NCBI GenBank assembly: GCA_025966295.1
Contig: JAOPVD010000149.1
Coordinates: 1 to 8,393, forward strand
DNA length: 8,393 nt
Direction of reading: 5' to 3'
Origin: Frankiales bacterium
Lineage (GTDB): Bacteria; Actinomycetota; Actinomycetes; Mycobacteriales; SCTD01
The position numbers and the translations under genes were made by a program. This document shows positions 1-7,034 of this stretch, in pieces; positions within the stretch are counted from its first letter, which is position 1; every line of letters begins with the position of its first letter. Below the pieces are notes generated by a model. It worked only from the letters and a program-made list of their open reading frames with translations. It did no database searches and was not told the origin of the DNA.

Positions 1-201
1 CGGCGGGGCGCCGGCCACGACCTCGGCGTCGCCCTCGTCCTCAGCGATCCAGCCGGCGTCCTTCATCCGGCGGAGCGTGGGGTAGAGCGAGCCGTACGAG
101 AAGGCCCGGAAGCTCCCCAGCGTGGCCTTGAGCCGCTGGCGCAGCTCGTAGCCGTGGAGGGGGCTCTCGTGGAGCAGGCCGAGGACGGCGAGCTCGAGCA
201 C
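1..201 (-). CDS. PadR-family transcriptional regulator (N-terminal part, cut by window edge)
   Basis: This is a DNA-binding repressor of the PadR winged-helix family; only the first 67 residues are inside the window. The GTG start gives MLELAVLGLLHESPLHGYEL, the family's classic opening, followed by FRAFSYGSLYPTLRRMKDAGWI, which is the recognition helix and the start of the wing. The start is fixed by a GGAGGT ribosome-binding site 5 nt upstream and by the family N-terminus. The last residues seen (about 55-67) are an acidic, Ala/Val-rich stretch near the wing. The effector-binding and dimerising C-terminal part lies outside. The gene is divergent from the DUF5318/PBP block and a perfect palindrome lies 23 bp upstream of its start, so autoregulation is likely. 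In M. tuberculosis the equivalent gene (Rv0047c) lies beside ino1 (inositol-3-phosphate synthase), as I recall it. That ino1 lies just left of this window is inference only. Confidence 0.93.
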   Translation of the reverse strand, partial: MLELAVLGLLHESPLHGYELRQRLKATLGSFRAFSYGSLYPTLRRMKDAGWIAEDEGDAEVVAGAPP

Positions 202-206
202 GTCGT

Positions 207-212
207 ACCTCC
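207..212 (-). promoter_or_regulatory. Ribosome-binding site of the padR-like gene
   Basis: GGAGGT on the minus strand, 5 nt before the GTG at 201. It is a near-perfect anti-Shine-Dalgarno match and decides the start codon. It is also the strongest ribosome-binding site in a window where most starts have none. Confidence 0.8.
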
Positions 213-224
213 GGCCTGCCGTGA

Positions 225-247
225 CGATGTATCGGAGCGATACATCG
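225..247. promoter_or_regulatory. Probable PadR operator: perfect 10-3-10 palindrome
   Basis: The left arm CGATGTATCG (225-234), spacer GAG (235-237) and right arm CGATACATCG (238-247) form a perfect inverted repeat. It contains ATGT and ACAT separated by 11 bp, the layout known for PadR-type operators, and it is AT-richer than its surroundings. It sits just upstream of the padR-like start and its ribosome-binding site, and about 107 bp upstream of the divergent DUF5318 start. Binding here would most directly shut off the regulator's own transcription; an effect on the rightward genes is possible but not shown. Two smaller dyads follow it (252-262 and 259-271) and may extend the control region. 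Confidence 0.72.
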
Positions 248-342
248 CGGTGTCAGGCTGACGGTACGTCATGCGGACGAACGAGTGCAACAGCAGGTGA
301 ACCGGAAGTGTCGTGACGCCCAACACGGCCGGGGCGCCGGGT

Positions 343-348
343 TACCGT
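343..348 (+). promoter_or_regulatory. Candidate -10 hexamer for leaderless DUF5318 transcript
   Basis: TACCGT fits the actinobacterial TAnnnT -10 pattern and ends 6 nt before the ATG at 355, which would place the first transcribed base at the start codon. No Shine-Dalgarno sequence is visible before this ATG. No convincing -35 element is seen at the expected distance. Confidence 0.5.
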
Positions 349-354
349 CGAACC

Positions 355-753
355 ATGCGGAGGCGGGACGTGGTGGACCACGCGCTGCAGCGCCGCGCCG
401 TGCTCGCCGACCTGTACGCCGGCCGGGTGGGCGCGCTCGAGGTGTGCGACGCCTCGCCCTACCTGCAGCGGGCCGCCCAACGGCTCGGCGTGACGACCGA
501 CCGCACCTGCCCGGTCTGCCGCAAGCTGCCGCTGGACCAGGTGCTGTGGGTGTACGGCGAGGCGATCGGGGACGCGGACGGCACCGCGCGCACTGAGGGC
601 CAGGTCAGCGCGCTCGCGTCGGCGCACCCCGACTTCGCGGTCTACGAGGTGGAGGTCTGCCAGGGCTGCGGCTGGAACCACCTGGTGCGGACCTGGCGCG
701 CCGGCACCCCCGGGACACAGCCGGCCCGGCGCTCCCGCCGGCGCGAGGCGTGA
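355..753 (+). CDS. DUF5318 family protein, zinc-ribbon-like, function unknown
   Basis: A 132-residue, probably cytoplasmic protein with no signal peptide or membrane segment. Its landmarks are a basic N-terminal helix (MRRRDVVDHALQRRAVLADL), the segment VCDASPYLQRAA (30-41), a first Cys pair in CPVCRK (C52, C55), a middle segment LWVYGEAIG (64-72), and a second pair in CQGCGWNH (C102, C105, with H108 nearby). The two CxxC knuckles suggest one bound zinc. The C-terminus is a disordered, Arg-rich tail. This matches the actinobacterial DUF5318 family, which in M. tuberculosis corresponds to Rv0049 directly upstream of ponA1. The ATG at 355 is chosen because family members start at this point and a -10-like hexamer lies just upstream. 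An in-frame GTG at 313 would add 14 residues that do not look conserved. The biochemical role is unknown; RNA, DNA or protein binding are all possible. Confidence 0.85.
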   Translation: MRRRDVVDHALQRRAVLADLYAGRVGALEVCDASPYLQRAAQRLGVTTDRTCPVCRKLPLDQVLWVYGEAIGDADGTARTEGQVSALASAHPDFAVYEVEVCQGCGWNHLVRTWRAGTPGTQPARRSRRREA

Positions 754-804
754 ACGAGCCCGACTCGTGATCTTCACCGCCGGTTGCCCGGATCGGTCAT
801 GGGG

Positions 805-810
805 CAGCAT
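805..810 (+). promoter_or_regulatory. Candidate -10 hexamer for leaderless PBP transcript
   Basis: CAGCAT (xAnnnT) ends 6 nt before the GTG at 817 and no ribosome-binding site precedes that codon. A TTGCCC at 784-789 could serve as a -35 element, although the 15-bp spacing is short. The same block, GGCAGCAT plus 6-7 nt plus GTGA, recurs before the GT87 gene at 2921. Confidence 0.45.
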
Positions 811-816
811 GGAGCG

Positions 817-2904
817 GTGAACTGGCTGCGCTCCCTGTCCTGGAAGAAGCGGATCGGCATCGGGTTCGGGGCGATGTGCCTGCTGCTCGTCGCCTTCGTC
901 GGCATCGGCTACGCGCTCACCGACGTGCCGACGCCCAACAAGATCGCGACCGCGCAGGCGACCCGGCTGCTCTACGCCGACGGCACCGAGATGGGCCGGG
1001 TCGGCAAGAACCGGCAGATCGTCTCGCTGGACAAGATCAGCAAGGACGCCCAGCACGCCATCCTGGCCGCCGAGGACCGCGGCTTCTACCGGGAGCCGGG
1101 CATCAGCTTCAAGGGCATCGGGCGGGCGCTGTTCACCAACGTCAAGGGCGGCGGCAGCGTCCAGCAGGGCGGCTCCACGATCACCCAGCAGTACGCCAAG
1201 AACGCCTTCCTCACCCATGAGCGCACCTACACGCGCAAGGTGAGGGAGGTGTTCATCGCGCTGAAGATGAGCCAGACCGTCAGCAAGGACAAGATCCTCG
1301 AGGACTACCTCAACACGATCTACTTCGGCCGCGGCGCCTACGGCATCGAGGCCGCCGCCACCACCTACTTCGGCCCGACCGTGCACGCCAAGGACCTCAC
1401 GCCGGCGCAGTCGGCGGTGCTGGCCTCCAGCATCCGCTCCCCCGCGGGCTACGACCCGGCGCGGCACCCCGAGCGGGCCAAGGAGCGCTGGGCCTACGTC
1501 CTCGACGGCATGGTCAAGCAGGAGTGGCTGAGCCAGGCCTACCGCGACAAGGCGGTCTACCCGGCCGTGCGCAAGCCAGGCACCAAGAGCGCCTTCCCCG
1601 GTGAGCTCGAGCACGTCCGGACCCAGGTCCTCGCCGACCTGGAAAAGCACGGCTTCGCCGAGGACCGGATTACCGCCGGTGGTCTGACCGTGACGACCAC
1701 GCTGGTGCGCGCGGCCCAGGACGCCGCCCGGGCCGCGGTGGAGGCCAAGATCCCGGTCGACGGCGGCCCCAACCCGCCGGTCGGCGCGCTCGTCTCGGTC
1801 GAGCCGGGCACCGGCAAGGTGATCGCCTACTACGGCGGCCGTGAGGCCGGCGGGTTCGACTACGCCTCCGACGGCAAGAAGGGCGTGCAGCCCGGCTCGT
1901 CGATGAAGCCCTACGTGCTCGCCGCCGCCCTGGAGAAGGGGCAGTCGCTCGACACCCGGCTGGACGGCTCCAGCCCGCAGACGATCTGCGGCACCCGGAT
2001 CAGCAACGACGAGGGCGACCCGCCGTTCGGGCAGATCGACCTGGCCACCGGTCTGCAGTACTCCGCCAACACCGTCTACTACCGGCTGGCCTGCGAGACC
2101 GGTGCGCAGCGGGTCGCCGACCTCGCGCACGCCGCGGGCATCCCCGGCACCCAGCCGCTCGCCGACGACCAGAGCGGCAAGCCGACCGCCCAGATCGCAC
2201 TGGGCTCCGGCGGCTACGAGATCCACGTCATCGACCAGGCGACCGGCTACGCCACCTTCGCCGCCAAGGGCCAGCGGGCCACGCCGTACTTCGTGCAGGC
2301 GGTCAAGGACACCAGCGGCAACGACCTCTACAAGGCGAAGCCGTCGACCGGCAAGGCGTTCAGCGAGGGCGTCGCCGCGGACACCACCTACGCCATGCAG
2401 CAGGTCGTGCAGGGCGGCACCGGCCGGCGCGCCCAGCTCGACGGGCGGCCGACCGCCGGCAAGACCGGCACCACCGGCAACAACGCCAACGCCTGGTTCG
2501 CCGGCTTCACGCCGCAGCTGGCTACCGCCGTCTGGGTCGGCCGCGCCCAGGGCGGCCCGCTGGTGGGCGTGCTCGGCAGCAGCCGCGGCGTCTACGGCGG
2601 CACCGTGCCGGCCCAGATCTTCAAGGCCTTCATGGACAAGGCCCTCGAGGGCAAGCCGGTGCTGCAGTTCCCGCCGCGCGCCAACGTCGGCAAGGCCGCC
2701 GACACCGCGCCGCCGACGATCGGCACACCGACCGCGACCGTGACCCCGTCGGCGACGCCGTCCGCAGCGCCGAGCGTCGTCGTGACGACGCCGCCGCCGG
2801 TCGTGCCGACCAGCCCGCCGCCGATCGTGCCACCGGCCTCCAGCTCGCCGTCGGCCAGCCCTCCCGCCGCTTCGCAGGCCCCGACACCCGCCGCGTCGCC
2901 GTAA
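817..2904 (+). CDS. ponA: Class A penicillin-binding protein (bifunctional transglycosylase/transpeptidase)
   Basis: A 695-residue enzyme that polymerises lipid II into glycan strands and cross-links their peptides outside the membrane. It has a short basic cytoplasmic start, one membrane anchor (about 12-34), and a GT51 transglycosylase domain with EDRGFY (catalytic E86), GGSTITQQ (118-125), the RKVRE region (140-144) and LEDYLNTIYFGRGAYGIEAAA (161-181). The transpeptidase domain follows, with GSSMK (nucleophile S361, K364), SAN (416-418) and KTG (549-551). Residues about 631-695 are a disordered Pro/Ser/Thr/Ala tail, as in mycobacterial PonA1. All catalytic motifs are intact. The first GT51 motif lacks the common His after FY (it reads YREPG), which I take as lineage variation. 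C391 and C425 might form a disulfide. The GTG at 817 is preferred: it puts the start right behind a -10-like hexamer and gives a sensible anchor. The in-frame TTG at 784 and ATG at 799 would add residues inside the promoter. Synteny (DUF5318 before, GT87 after) supports a ponA1-type role in growth. Confidence 0.95.
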   Translation: MNWLRSLSWKKRIGIGFGAMCLLLVAFVGIGYALTDVPTPNKIATAQATRLLYADGTEMGRVGKNRQIVSLDKISKDAQHAILAAEDRGFYREPGISFKGIGRALFTNVKGGGSVQQGGSTITQQYAKNAFLTHERTYTRKVREVFIALKMSQTVSKDKILEDYLNTIYFGRGAYGIEAAATTYFGPTVHAKDLTPAQSAVLASSIRSPAGYDPARHPERAKERWAYVLDGMVKQEWLSQAYRDKAVYPAVRKPGTKSAFPGELEHVRTQVLADLEKHGFAEDRITAGGLTVTTTLVRAAQDAARAAVEAKIPVDGGPNPPVGALVSVEPGTGKVIAYYGGREAGGFDYASDGKKGVQPGSSMKPYVLAAALEKGQSLDTRLDGSSPQTICGTRISNDEGDPPFGQIDLATGLQYSANTVYYRLACETGAQRVADLAHAAGIPGTQPLADDQSGKPTAQIALGSGGYEIHVIDQATGYATFAAKGQRATPYFVQAVKDTSGNDLYKAKPSTGKAFSEGVAADTTYAMQQVVQGGTGRRAQLDGRPTAGKTGTTGNNANAWFAGFTPQLATAVWVGRAQGGPLVGVLGSSRGVYGGTVPAQIFKAFMDKALEGKPVLQFPPRANVGKAADTAPPTIGTPTATVTPSATPSAAPSVVVTTPPPVVPTSPPPIVPPASSSPSASPPAASQAPTPAASP

Positions 2905-2922
2905 CGGGCCCGGCGGATCTGG

Positions 2923-2928
2923 CAGCAT
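2923..2928 (+). promoter_or_regulatory. Candidate -10 hexamer before the GT87 gene
   Basis: CAGCAT lies in the 31-bp gap after the PBP stop and ends 7 nt before the GTG at 2936. The surrounding block resembles the one before the PBP gene (GGCAGCAT, then GCGGTGA). It could give the glycosyltransferase pair its own leaderless transcript in addition to read-through from the PBP gene. Confidence 0.4.
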
Positions 2929-2935
2929 CGGCGCG

Positions 2936-4642
2936 GTGACCCAGAAGCTGGTGCTGCCGTCGTACGACGACCCGGTGGTCGCCGGTGCCGTCGAGGCCGT
3001 CGGCGGCCGGCCGGGGCGGCACGCCCGGATCGGGGGCCGGCGCCTCTGGACCCCCGTACGGGTGCTGCTGGCGCTGACGCTGCTCACCGCGCTGCTCGGC
3101 TTCGCGCAGAAGGCCCCGTGCCGCGACGGCAGCAGCTGGGTGAACGAGCACCAGTACACCCACGCCTGCTACACCGACGTGGTCGCGCTCTACGGCGCCG
3201 AGGGGCTGTCGGACGGCAAGCGGCCCTACTACGACCACCCGGTCGAGTACCCGGTGGTCATCGGCGGGGTGATGCAGCTGTCATCGCTGCTCGCCCGCGG
3301 CCTGGCCGCCGTGCTGCCGGACGACCGGACCGACACCGCCCTGAAGGCGGTCAACACGGCGAAGACACCCGAGGACCGCGCCCGCGCCCAGAAGTCAGCC
3401 GACTACGCCGAGGCGATGGCCCGTGGCCGGCACTTCTACGACGTGACGTGGGTGCTCGTCACGGTGTGCGCGCTCGTGGTCGTCGTCACGACCGCCAAGC
3501 TGGCCGGGCGGCGGCCGTGGGACGCCGCGCTGTTCGCGCTCTCGCCGGCACTGCTGCTGCACGCCACCACCAACTGGGACCTGGTGGCGATGGCCTTCGC
3601 CGGGCTCGGGCTGCTCGCCTGGGCGCGTCGTCACCCCGGCTGGGCCGGCCTGTTTCTGGGGCTGGCGACGGCGACCAAGCTCTACCCGCTGCTGTTCCTC
3701 GTGCCGCTGTTCGCGCTGTGCCTGCGGGCCGGCAAGCTCCGGCAGTGGACCGTGCTCACGGTGGCCACCGTGGTCACGGCGGTCGGGCTGACGGTGCCGT
3801 TCTACCTCACTGCCCCGTCCTTCACCGACCGCGCCGGCCAGCAGGTGCAGGCCCTGGACTCGCCGCTGAGCCGGCTCGGCGCCGACGGTTCGGGCGCGCT
3901 GTTCCCGCAGCACTGCCGGATCACGGACACCTCCTCGCAGCGCAGCCACGTCGAGACCGGCCGCTGCCCCAGCCCGGCAGCGCCGGGCACCAGCCAGGAG
4001 CAGATCACCAACGCGGTGTGGCGGTTCGTGGAGCTCAACCAGACGCGGGGCGCCGACTGGGACTCGCTCTACCTGCAGCTGCAGCACCTGCGCACGGACC
4101 GCGGTCCGCTCGAGGGCGTCCGCAACAGCGTCGCTGACTTCTTCACCGACCGGCAGGTGCCGCCCGGCGACCTCAACCTGGTGGTGGCGGTGCTGACGTT
4201 CCTGGTGGTCGCAGGCGTCGGGCTGCTGGCAATGGTGGCCCCGCGCCGACCGCGGGTGCCGCAGCTGCTGTTCCTCACCATCGCGGGCTTCCTGCTCGTC
4301 AACAAGGTCAACAGCCCGCAGTACGTCCTGTGGCTGGTGCCGCTGGCGGTGCTGGCGCGCCCCCGGTGGCGGCCGTTCCTGGCCTGGCAGGCGGCCGAGG
4401 TGCTGCTGCTGCTCGCGCGGTTCTACTTCTTCATCAGCAACGACAAGCCCGGGCAGGGCATCGACATCGGCTGGTTCTTCGCGTGCGTGCTGCTGCGTGA
4501 CCTGCTGCTGGTGGTGTTCGCGGCCTTCGTGGTCCGGGACGTGCTGCACCCGGAGCGCGACGTCGTGCGGCAGGACGGCGTCGACGACCCGGCCGGCGGG
4601 GTGCTCGACGGCGCCCCCGACAGGGCGCGCGTCCGCAGGTGA
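2936..4642 (+). CDS. GT87-type polytopic glycosyltransferase (GT-C fold)
   Basis: A 568-residue integral membrane protein with roughly ten hydrophobic segments, similar to the actinobacterial family that includes Rv0051 and related to polyprenyl-phosphomannose-dependent mannosyltransferases. After a 40-residue cytoplasmic N-terminus comes a first membrane segment (about 41-57), then a long outer loop with C62, C78 and D81 (in CYTDVVALYG) and PVEYPVV (102-108). The Asp in this loop is the likely catalytic base by analogy with GT-C enzymes. A hydrophilic insert (about 128-167) precedes further membrane helices. A second large loop (about 292-411) carries C327 and C344, which may pair. The family signature NKVNSPQYVLWLVPL (455-469) follows, then the last helices and a charged tail. 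Donor and acceptor cannot be read from sequence; a lipid-linked mannose or other pentose/hexose donor is the inference. The stop overlaps the next start by 4 nt (GTGA), so the two enzymes are probably made together. Confidence 0.85.
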   Translation: MTQKLVLPSYDDPVVAGAVEAVGGRPGRHARIGGRRLWTPVRVLLALTLLTALLGFAQKAPCRDGSSWVNEHQYTHACYTDVVALYGAEGLSDGKRPYYDHPVEYPVVIGGVMQLSSLLARGLAAVLPDDRTDTALKAVNTAKTPEDRARAQKSADYAEAMARGRHFYDVTWVLVTVCALVVVVTTAKLAGRRPWDAALFALSPALLLHATTNWDLVAMAFAGLGLLAWARRHPGWAGLFLGLATATKLYPLLFLVPLFALCLRAGKLRQWTVLTVATVVTAVGLTVPFYLTAPSFTDRAGQQVQALDSPLSRLGADGSGALFPQHCRITDTSSQRSHVETGRCPSPAAPGTSQEQITNAVWRFVELNQTRGADWDSLYLQLQHLRTDRGPLEGVRNSVADFFTDRQVPPGDLNLVVAVLTFLVVAGVGLLAMVAPRRPRVPQLLFLTIAGFLLVNKVNSPQYVLWLVPLAVLARPRWRPFLAWQAAEVLLLLARFYFFISNDKPGQGIDIGWFFACVLLRDLLLVVFAAFVVRDVLHPERDVVRQDGVDDPAGGVLDGAPDRARVRR

Positions 4643-5709
4643 CCGCGCTGCGGTCCTGGGTCGCCACCCGGGTGGCGGTCGCGCTGCTCGTGCTCGCCGG
4701 TGCGGCGCAGGTCTTCGGCGGCCGCGGGCAGGGGTTCCTGGACCGGTGGGACAGCTGGGACGTCACGCTGTTCCGCAAGGTGGCCGAGTTCGGCTACGCC
4801 GGCTACCCGCAGCACTACCCCGACAAGGACATCGAGGCGTTCTTCCCCGGGTTCCCGCTGGTGCTGCGCGCGGTGCACACGGTGGTGCCCGACTGGACCG
4901 CGGCGGGGCTGCTCGTCTCGCTGGTGGCCGGCGCGGTGGCGGTGGTGTTCCTCGCCCGGCTGGCCGAGCTCGACGGGGTCGACGGCGGCCGGGCGGCGCT
5001 CTACCTCCTCCTCTCGCCGTACGCGGTGTTCCTGGCAGCGGGCTACAGCGAGGCGCTGTTCCTGGCCGTCGCGCTGCCGGGCTGGTACGCCGCGAAGAAG
5101 GGCAACTGGGCGCTGGCCGGGCTGCTGGTCGCGGCGGCCTGCACCGTCCGGGTCTCCGGGGCGTTCCTCGCCGTCGCGCTGGTGGTGCAGTGGCTCACCA
5201 CCTCCCGCGACCGGCGGGCGCTGCCGTGGCTGGCCGCGCCGTTCCTGGCGCTGCTCGGCTACGCCGCCTACCTGCACCACCTGACCGGTGACTGGCTGCG
5301 GTGGCAGCACGCGCAGGCCAGCACCTGGGGCCGGCACCTGACCTCGCCGTGGCAGGCGCTGCAGACCACCTGGGACGCCGCCCGCAACCCGAGCCTCGGG
5401 GCGGAGTACCAGTGGTCGTTCCGGGCCGAGCTGGTGGCGGTCGCCGTCGGGGTGCTGGTGACGATGGTGCTGCTGGCCCGGCGGCAGTGGGGCGAGGCGA
5501 CGTACGTCGGGCTGTCGGTGGCCGCGCTGGCCACCTCCACCTACTACCTGTCGGTCGCCCGGGCGACGCTGCTGTGGTTCCCGCTGTGGCTGCTGCTCGC
5601 CGAGCTCGCGGCCCGGCGGCCCTGGGTGCACATCGCCTACGTCGCCGTGGCCACCCCGCTCATGGCGGTGGTGGTGCTGGCGTTCACCGCCGGCCGCTGG
5701 GTGGGGTAG
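4639..5709 (+). CDS. PIG-V/GT76-type membrane mannosyltransferase
   Basis: A 356-residue polytopic membrane protein resembling the bacterial branch of the PIG-V mannosyltransferases (GT76, GT-C fold). An N-terminal helix (about 10-26) is followed by the outer-loop motif RWDSWDVTLF (36-45), whose D38 and D41 are candidate catalytic acids, and by AEFGY (49-53) and FFPGFPL (68-74). GYSEALFLA (135-143), VRVSGAFLA (170-178) and VARATLLWFPLWLLLAE (306-322) are further family landmarks. In eukaryotes PIG-V adds the second mannose to GPI anchors. Bacteria lack GPI, so the acceptor here is unknown; an envelope lipid, polysaccharide or secreted protein is likely. The GTG start overlaps the upstream GT87 stop (GTGA), giving translational coupling and explaining the lack of a strong ribosome-binding site. 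The 3' end overlaps the convergent amidase gene by 26 bp. The family call is firm at fold level and moderate at substrate level. Confidence 0.83.
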   Translation: MTALRSWVATRVAVALLVLAGAAQVFGGRGQGFLDRWDSWDVTLFRKVAEFGYAGYPQHYPDKDIEAFFPGFPLVLRAVHTVVPDWTAAGLLVSLVAGAVAVVFLARLAELDGVDGGRAALYLLLSPYAVFLAAGYSEALFLAVALPGWYAAKKGNWALAGLLVAAACTVRVSGAFLAVALVVQWLTTSRDRRALPWLAAPFLALLGYAAYLHHLTGDWLRWQHAQASTWGRHLTSPWQALQTTWDAARNPSLGAEYQWSFRAELVAVAVGVLVTMVLLARRQWGEATYVGLSVAALATSTYYLSVARATLLWFPLWLLLAELAARRPWVHIAYVAVATPLMAVVVLAFTAGRWVG

Positions 5710-7027
5710 CCCGGAGCAGCGGCAGCCCGACGTCGAAGCTGCCGGTGCGGTAGCCCACCGGGTGGACCTCGTCGTCGACCTTGACCCGCCAGCCGTAGCT
5801 GCCGGGCATCGCCGGCAGGCCCGAGACCAGGCCGTCCCAGGAGACCCGCGGCGTCGCGTTGCTGCCGGTGGCCGTCGCCACGACGGTGCCGCGCGGGTCG
5901 GTCAGGCTGGCCCGCCAGCGCGCGGCGTGCGACAGCTGGGCGTCGAGGACCGCCGGGTGCGGCGCGTGCAGCGGCACGCCCGACATCCGGGTGCTGAGCA
6001 CCCGCGGCGCCGGCCCCATGGCGACCTGCGCCAGCCGCCGCAGCCGCGGCAGCTCGCCCTGCAACGAGCCGGGGCACGCGGTCTGGCCGGTCTCCTGGTG
6101 GCCGAAGGCCCGGTGCAGCGTGACCTGCCGGCCGGAGGGGTAGCGGGGCGAGCCCTTGCTGGTGAGCCGCACCGTGCCGGTCGGGCTGAACTGCCAGGAG
6201 GTGGCGGCGTAGCCGATGACGCGGGCCAGGGCCTTCTCGGCCGCCCGGGTCGGCCCGGTCCGGGTCAGGTCACCGATGAGGGCGACGCCGAGGGTGCCGG
6301 TGTTGAAGCCCTGGGCGTGGGTGCCGATGGTGGCCCGGCCGAGGCCGCCGCGCCGGCCCTCCCAGACCCCGCCGTACTGGTCGACGAGCAGGTTGTAGCC
6401 CAGGTCGGCCCAGCCGCGGCTCTGCACGTGATAGGCGTAGTCGGCCCGGATGATCGCCGGCACGTCCGCCGGGCGGTAGCCGTTGGCGTTGGCGGTGTGG
6501 TGCACCACCACGGCGTTGACCCGGCTGGCGTACGACGGCTGGCGGCGGACCAGCGACTCGTCGGCGCCCCAGTCCGACCGTGGGTGCACCGGACCGAGCA
6601 CCGCCCGGCCGCTGGCGGCCTGCGCGACCGCGCCGCGGACCCGCTGCGCAGCGCCGTCGACGACGCGGACCAGCCGCAGCCCGATGGCGGGCCCGGTGGT
6701 GCGGACCTCGACGCGGTGGGCGCCGGGCGGCCGCCAGACCGGCGCGGTCCCGGGCGTGCCCTCGGGACTGTCGCCGGTGTCGTCGTCGGCCAGCTGCCAG
6801 GCCGACCAGCCCGCGACCGAGTGCCAGCGGACCCGGACGGTCGGTTGGCCCGCGGTCCAGGTCACCCCGATGAGCTGCTCACGGCCGAGCGACGCGACGG
6901 TGCCGGTGGCGGGCAGGACGGTGCTGCGGACGAGAGGGGTGACGACCCCCGGGCCAGTGGCGGCGACGGACGGCACGGTCTGCAGCGCGGTGGCGAGGAG
7001 CGCCACGACCAGGGTGCGGCGGAGCAA
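5684..7027 (-). CDS. Secreted N-acetylmuramoyl-L-alanine amidase (Amidase_2/PGRP type)
   Basis: A 447-residue exported, zinc-dependent enzyme that cuts the bond between MurNAc and the stem peptide. From the TTG start the protein opens with a clear signal peptide, MLRRTLVVALLATALQTVPS, with likely cleavage near 22-24. An N-terminal beta-rich domain follows (about 30-125, with WSAWQLADDD and HRVEVRT). The catalytic domain spans about 148-335: RSDWGADE, VVVHHTA (zinc ligand at H176 or H177), GYN (Y211), GTHAQGFNTGTLGVALIGD, and GHQETGQTACPG with zinc ligands H310 and C318 spaced as in T7 lysozyme. The C-terminal 100 residues, including ASLTDPRGTVVATATG and VSWDGL, resemble a FlgD-like Ig domain. 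The TTG is preferred because GAAGGA lies 7 nt upstream and the signal peptide then starts cleanly. An in-frame GTG at 7090 would add 21 residues (468 aa total) and is the alternative. It may remodel wall made by the neighbouring PBP, although it is on the opposite strand. Confidence 0.92.
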   Translation of the reverse strand: MLRRTLVVALLATALQTVPSVAATGPGVVTPLVRSTVLPATGTVASLGREQLIGVTWTAGQPTVRVRWHSVAGWSAWQLADDDTGDSPEGTPGTAPVWRPPGAHRVEVRTTGPAIGLRLVRVVDGAAQRVRGAVAQAASGRAVLGPVHPRSDWGADESLVRRQPSYASRVNAVVVHHTANANGYRPADVPAIIRADYAYHVQSRGWADLGYNLLVDQYGGVWEGRRGGLGRATIGTHAQGFNTGTLGVALIGDLTRTGPTRAAEKALARVIGYAATSWQFSPTGTVRLTSKGSPRYPSGRQVTLHRAFGHQETGQTACPGSLQGELPRLRRLAQVAMGPAPRVLSTRMSGVPLHAPHPAVLDAQLSHAARWRASLTDPRGTVVATATGSNATPRVSWDGLVSGLPAMPGSYGWRVKVDDEVHPVGYRTGSFDVGLPLLRATPPSGRR

Positions 7028-7034
7028 GCGGAGG

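Noticed and set aside
63..326. Minus-strand frame with an ATG within the palindrome, as an alternative to the PadR start
   Set aside because: It is in another frame and gives Ser/Arg-rich sequence. The GTG at 201 gives the canonical PadR N-terminus and has a strong ribosome-binding site.
754..768. Small hairpin ACGAG/CTCGT right after the DUF5318 stop, as a terminator
   Set aside because: It has only a 5-bp stem and no T-run; such repeats are expected by chance. It does not convincingly separate DUF5318 from the PBP gene.
2707..2901. Tandem-repeat array suggested by recurring CCGTCGGC and CCGCCG runs
   Set aside because: The runs follow from Pro/Ser/Ala codons in the PBP tail. There is no regular unit, so this is low-complexity coding sequence rather than a repeat element.
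253..3159. A 968-codon open frame on the minus strand, antisense to DUF5318, the PBP and the start of the GT87 gene
   Set aside because: It is low-complexity Arg/Gly/Ala/Val sequence with no family motif. It mirrors the strong GC bias of the real plus-strand genes, whose catalytic motifs are all intact.
4423..5631. A 402-codon minus-strand frame antisense to the PIG-V gene
   Set aside because: It is Gln/Arg/His/Pro-rich without any motif, while the plus strand has clear membrane helices and family motifs.
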